A stretch of 8,042 nucleotides of DNA from Methylococcales bacterium. GTDB taxonomy: Bacteria > Pseudomonadota > Gammaproteobacteria > Methylococcales > Methylomonadaceae. Positions within the stretch are counted from its first letter, which is position 1, and the number at the start of each line of letters is the position of its first letter. The notes beneath the pieces are model-generated. The model saw only the letters and a list, made by a program, of their open reading frames with translations. It was not told where the DNA came from and did not search any database. The position numbers were made by a program, and so were the translations under genes. Of the stretch, positions 6,091 to 8,042 are shown in pieces. The DNA is taken from positions 1 to 8,042 of the forward strand of contig SHZG01000103.1 of NCBI GenBank assembly GCA_009692395.1, given 5' to 3'.

Positions 6091-7086
6091 ATGAAGATTG
6101 TTTCTTTATTTTCGGGGGCTGGTGGACTTGATCTGGGCTTTAAACGTGTGGGCTTTGATATTATCTGGGCAAACGAATATGACAAAGATATTTGGGAAAC
6201 CCACGAAAAAAACTTCCCTGAAACCGTATTGGATAAACGCTCAATCGTTCATATCCCCTCAAAAGACATACCCGCTTGCGACGGCATTATCGGTGGCCCG
6301 CCCTGCCAAAGCTGGAGTGAAGGTGGCACATTACGCGGCATCGACGATAAACGCGGGCAGTTATTTTATGAATTCATCCGCATTTTAACCGACAAAAAAC
6401 CGTTATTCTTTCTAGCAGAAAATGTATCGGGGATGTTGGCAAAACGCCACGCGCCCGCGCTACAAGGCATCAAACAAAAATTTTCTGAGTGCGGCTATGC
6501 TTTATCGTTTTCATTATTGAACGCAGTCGATTACGGCGTGCCGCAAGATAGAAAACGGGTGTTTTTTATCGGCTATCGCAAAGATTTCAACAAACATTTT
6601 CACTTCCCTGAACCGTTGTCACACAAAGTTAATTTGCAAGATGCAATTTTTGATTTAAAAGACAGCGCGTTAGTGGCAAAAGACAAAGGGCATACCAACG
6701 GCAATGGCTGCGCGTTAGCAAATCATGAATATTTAAACGGTGGCTTTTCGACTATTTATATGTCCAGAAACCGCGTGCGTCATTGGCATGAACCCTCATT
6801 CACCATCCAAGCAGGTGGACGACACGCCCCCATTCACCCACAAGCCCCTAAAATGGAATTGGTCGAAACCAATAAACGTATTTTTGTGCAAGGGCAAGAA
6901 GACCGTTATCGCCGCTTAAGCGTTCGAGAATGCGCCAGAATCCAAACTTTTCCTGACGACCATATTTTTTATTACAAGAACTTATCGGCAGGTTACAAAA
7001 TGGTCGGCAATGCTGTACCATCTAATTTAGCAGAAAGTTTAGCGCGGGCGATTTATACGGATTTACAGCGGGACTCGATTTTGTAG
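6091..7086 (+). CDS. DNA cytosine-5 methyltransferase, M.HaeIII-like (predicted GGCC)
   Basis: A 331-residue C5-cytosine methyltransferase, the same length class as M.HaeIII (330). It transfers methyl from S-adenosylmethionine to cytosine and protects host DNA. Motif I FSGAGGLDLGF (7-17); motif IV GGPPCQSWSEGG (68-79) with catalytic Cys72; motif VI AENV (109-112); motif VIII QDRKRVFFIG (152-161); target-recognition region about 205-260; motif IX RRLSVRECARIQTFPD (274-289); motif X GYKMVGNAVP (301-310). Similarity to M.HaeIII extends outside the shared motifs, notably LRGIDD, LFYE-IRIL and the target-recognition stretch MSRNRVR-W-EP-FT-QA (224-241) followed by HPQAP. That stretch makes GGCC the likely target. 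The start at 6091 gives the natural N-terminus (MKIVSLFSGAGG). The gene is divergent from C and the endonuclease, with 130 bp between. It appears intact. Confidence 0.95.
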   Translation: MKIVSLFSGAGGLDLGFKRVGFDIIWANEYDKDIWETHEKNFPETVLDKRSIVHIPSKDIPACDGIIGGPPCQSWSEGGTLRGIDDKRGQLFYEFIRILTDKKPLFFLAENVSGMLAKRHAPALQGIKQKFSECGYALSFSLLNAVDYGVPQDRKRVFFIGYRKDFNKHFHFPEPLSHKVNLQDAIFDLKDSALVAKDKGHTNGNGCALANHEYLNGGFSTIYMSRNRVRHWHEPSFTIQAGGRHAPIHPQAPKMELVETNKRIFVQGQEDRYRRLSVRECARIQTFPDDHIFYYKNLSAGYKMVGNAVPSNLAESLARAIYTDLQRDSIL

Positions 7087-7128
7087 TTTGAGTGAATTAA
7101 CACTTCTTTACACAACTTCGCCATAAAT

Positions 7129-7488
7129 ATGAATTCGACACAAATTAAATGCCGTGCTGTTTTTACCCTCTTTGCCATAATTGGTTTCGGGCCAATTTCA
7201 CTGGGTTGTTTGATTGGTATGTATGTAGTGATATTCAGACCCCTCTGGTTTTGGAGACTCACAGGTAATTTGTATGAAAAACAACCATTGCCTCAAACCA
7301 TTATCGAACCCGACACGATACAGACCAAGCAAACACGAAAAAAAAGCTTTCTCTGCTTAGTAGGATTGCTCATCCTTGATATTGCACCTGTCCCTGTGAC
7401 ACCCGTCGTCGCTTTTGCGATTATCTTAAGCAGACCAAAATGGTTCTACCAATTGGTCGCTAAAATTTATGGCAGCAGTTCAGCTTAG
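7129..7488 (+). CDS. Small two-helix membrane protein with an internal duplication
   Basis: A 119-residue protein of unknown function, 42 bp after the methyltransferase and on the same strand. Two hydrophobic segments (about residues 9-36 and 73-100) are each followed by an aromatic-basic motif: FRPLWFWRLTGNLYEK and LSRPKWFYQLVAKIYGS. The two halves therefore look like a tandem duplication of a roughly 50-residue unit (hydrophobic helix, then RP-WF--L---IY), joined by a polar linker with TKQTRKK. No signal peptidase site or catalytic motif is seen. No ribosome site precedes ATG 7129, so translation may depend on readthrough from the methyltransferase transcript, or the start may be wrong. Any link to restriction-modification is only positional. 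The repeat unit argues that this is a true gene. Confidence 0.6.
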   Translation: MNSTQIKCRAVFTLFAIIGFGPISLGCLIGMYVVIFRPLWFWRLTGNLYEKQPLPQTIIEPDTIQTKQTRKKSFLCLVGLLILDIAPVPVTPVVAFAIILSRPKWFYQLVAKIYGSSSA

Positions 7489-7560
7489 CCTTACACACCG
7501 CGCTAAAAAATCAAAATCCACTGGTTGTTGATACGGGAACTTAATGGTAGTGACACAGCG

Positions 7561-7746
7561 CGTGGAAACGAGAGAACAGAGTTTGGAAACGAGAAAGGTC
7601 AGACGAATTATCGTTCCAACGCTCCGCGTTGGAATGTGTCTGAGGACGCTCCAGCGTCCTCGTTTCAGTTTGTCTTATTGATGTGTGTTTTAGCAATGAA
7701 GACGCTGGAGCGTCACACAGGCATTCCAACGCAGAGCGTTGGAACG
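7561..7746. repeat. Composite element of nested palindromes
   Basis: This stretch holds no credible gene. An 11-bp direct repeat TGGAAACGAGA occurs at 7563-7573 and 7584-7594. Then come four palindromes: CGTTCCAACGC-TCC-GCGTTGGAATG (7612-7636); GAGGACGCT-CC-AGCGTCCTC (7642-7661); GACGCTGGAGCGTC (7701-7714); CATTCCAACGC-AGA-GCGTTGGAACG (7722-7746). The last two are the reverse complement of the first two in reversed order, so the whole of 7612-7746 is a large inverted repeat around a 39-bp AT-rich centre (7662-7700). Similar 'TTCCAACGC / GACGCTCCAGCGTC' units are scattered through genomes of Thiotrichales and methanotrophs, from memory. Confidence 0.85.
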
Positions 7747-7755
7747 ATGCAATAT

Positions 7756-7878
7756 TTAGTTGTCGAGAAACTCAAAATTCTTTTTTGCCCAAGTTGTAAA
7801 ATCAGTTGCAGTTTTGCCTGCAAGCTCGTTCGCTAATTCAATTTGAGCATCATAATTTCCACCTAAATTAAGTATATA
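7756..7878 (-). pseudogene. C-terminal fragment of a gene cut by an IS630 element
   Basis: On the - strand, in the frame ending at TAA 7758-7756, the sequence reads ILNLGGNYDAQIELANELAG then KTATDFTTWAKKNFEFLDN. It looks like a genuine protein end: amphipathic helices, no rare composition, and only 41 or so residues with no start codon. Upstream it meets the IS630 end near the TA at 7874-7877, and the next in-frame stop is the transposase stop at 7900-7902. The pattern resembles the C-terminus of NmrA-like or other NAD(P)-binding short-chain proteins (LTG-(K/R)-AT-F--W), but this is a weak resemblance from memory. The 5' part of the gene may lie beyond the IS outside the window. Confidence 0.55.
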
Positions 7879-8042
7879 GCCAAAGCAAAATACAATGATT
7901 TAAAAGAGCTGAGAGAACAGTGTATCAGTGGAGCAGTTTTTCTTTCTTCTAAGTGCTTTAGCTTGCGCCCATTTGTGTTCAATAGGATTTAAGTCAGGTG
8001 AATAAGGCGGCAAGAATTCCAAGCTATGCCCCGCCTGTTGGA
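7876..8042 (-). mobile_element. IS630-family insertion sequence (partial, 3' end)
   Basis: The sequence from about 7876 to the window edge is the transposase end of an IS630/Tc1-like element. The outer boundary is placed at the TATA at 7874-7877, because this family inserts at TA and the adjoining fragment's coding sequence stops making sense there. The likely end sequence, read inward on the + strand, starts TAGCCAAAGCAAAATAC. The other terminal repeat is outside the window, so the boundary is inferred. Confidence 0.6.
7900..8042 (-). CDS. IS630-family transposase, C-terminal fragment
   Basis: The frame is open from the window edge on the - strand (first full codon 8040-8038) to TAA 7902-7900 and gives 46 residues. 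They contain LEFLPPYSPDLNPIEHKW, the hallmark of IS630/DDE_3 transposases, where the Glu of NPIE is the third acidic residue of the DDE catalytic triad. The remaining tail, AQAKALRRKKNCSTDTLFSQ, is a normal short C-terminus. The enzyme cuts and joins DNA at TA targets. The rest of the gene lies beyond the window, so whether the element is intact is unknown. Confidence 0.88.
   Translation of the reverse strand, partial: QQAGHSLEFLPPYSPDLNPIEHKWAQAKALRRKKNCSTDTLFSQLF

Noticed and set aside
7489..7551. Possible coding remnant ending ALKNQNPLVVDTGT before a TAA
   Set aside because: The short frame reads plausibly but is under 20 codons, has no start and no recognised family; too little to call.
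7561..7746. Possible CRISPR-like array because of repeated short units
   Set aside because: The repeats are inverted and adjacent, with no regular spacers or constant unit length; they are palindromic elements.
7525..7836. Open frame of 103 codons on the + strand
   Set aside because: Most of it is translation of the palindromic repeats and of the antisense of the beheaded gene; composition is unlike a protein and there is no ribosome site.

Overview
The window looks like chromosomal DNA with an accessory character from a gammaproteobacterium of moderate to low GC. The IS1-type transposase tail, the PilJ-type chemoreceptor and the dispersed palindromes recall filamentous sulfur oxidisers (Thiotrichales such as Beggiatoa or Thiothrix). 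That taxon is an inference from memory of similar proteins; no search was run.

Left region (1-2872, all + strand): the 3' end of an IS1-family element stops about 18 bp before a short CheW-like adaptor gene. A large PilJ-type chemoreceptor gene follows. The pair resembles the pilI-pilJ part of a type IV pilus chemosensory cluster, but it is damaged. Whatever preceded the adaptor gene is replaced by the IS, and the receptor has an in-frame TAA plus an apparent loss of about 19 codons in its signalling domain.

Middle region (2873-4857): a palindromic repeat and a strong intrinsic terminator separate the receptor from purM (purine synthesis, - strand). Divergent from purM is a small exported protein of unknown function (+ strand). 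A shortened second copy of the palindrome follows it.

Right-centre region (4858-7086): a complete controller-regulated type II restriction-modification system, closely HaeIII-like (predicted target GGCC). A small HTH controller (C) gene overlaps the restriction endonuclease gene by ATGA on the - strand. The cytosine-C5 methyltransferase is divergent on the + strand. The 130-bp region between them carries a tandem C-box overlapping recognisable promoter elements. The expected circuit is the usual one: early methylase expression, then C-dependent and self-limited expression of C and the endonuclease.

Right end (7087-8042): a small two-helix membrane protein with an internal duplication, a repeat-rich stretch of nested palindromes forming one large inverted repeat, a beheaded C-terminal gene fragment (- strand), and the 3' part of an IS630-family transposase (- strand) running off the edge. 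The region shows much rearrangement: two different IS ends, two repeat families and at least two broken genes in 8 kb.
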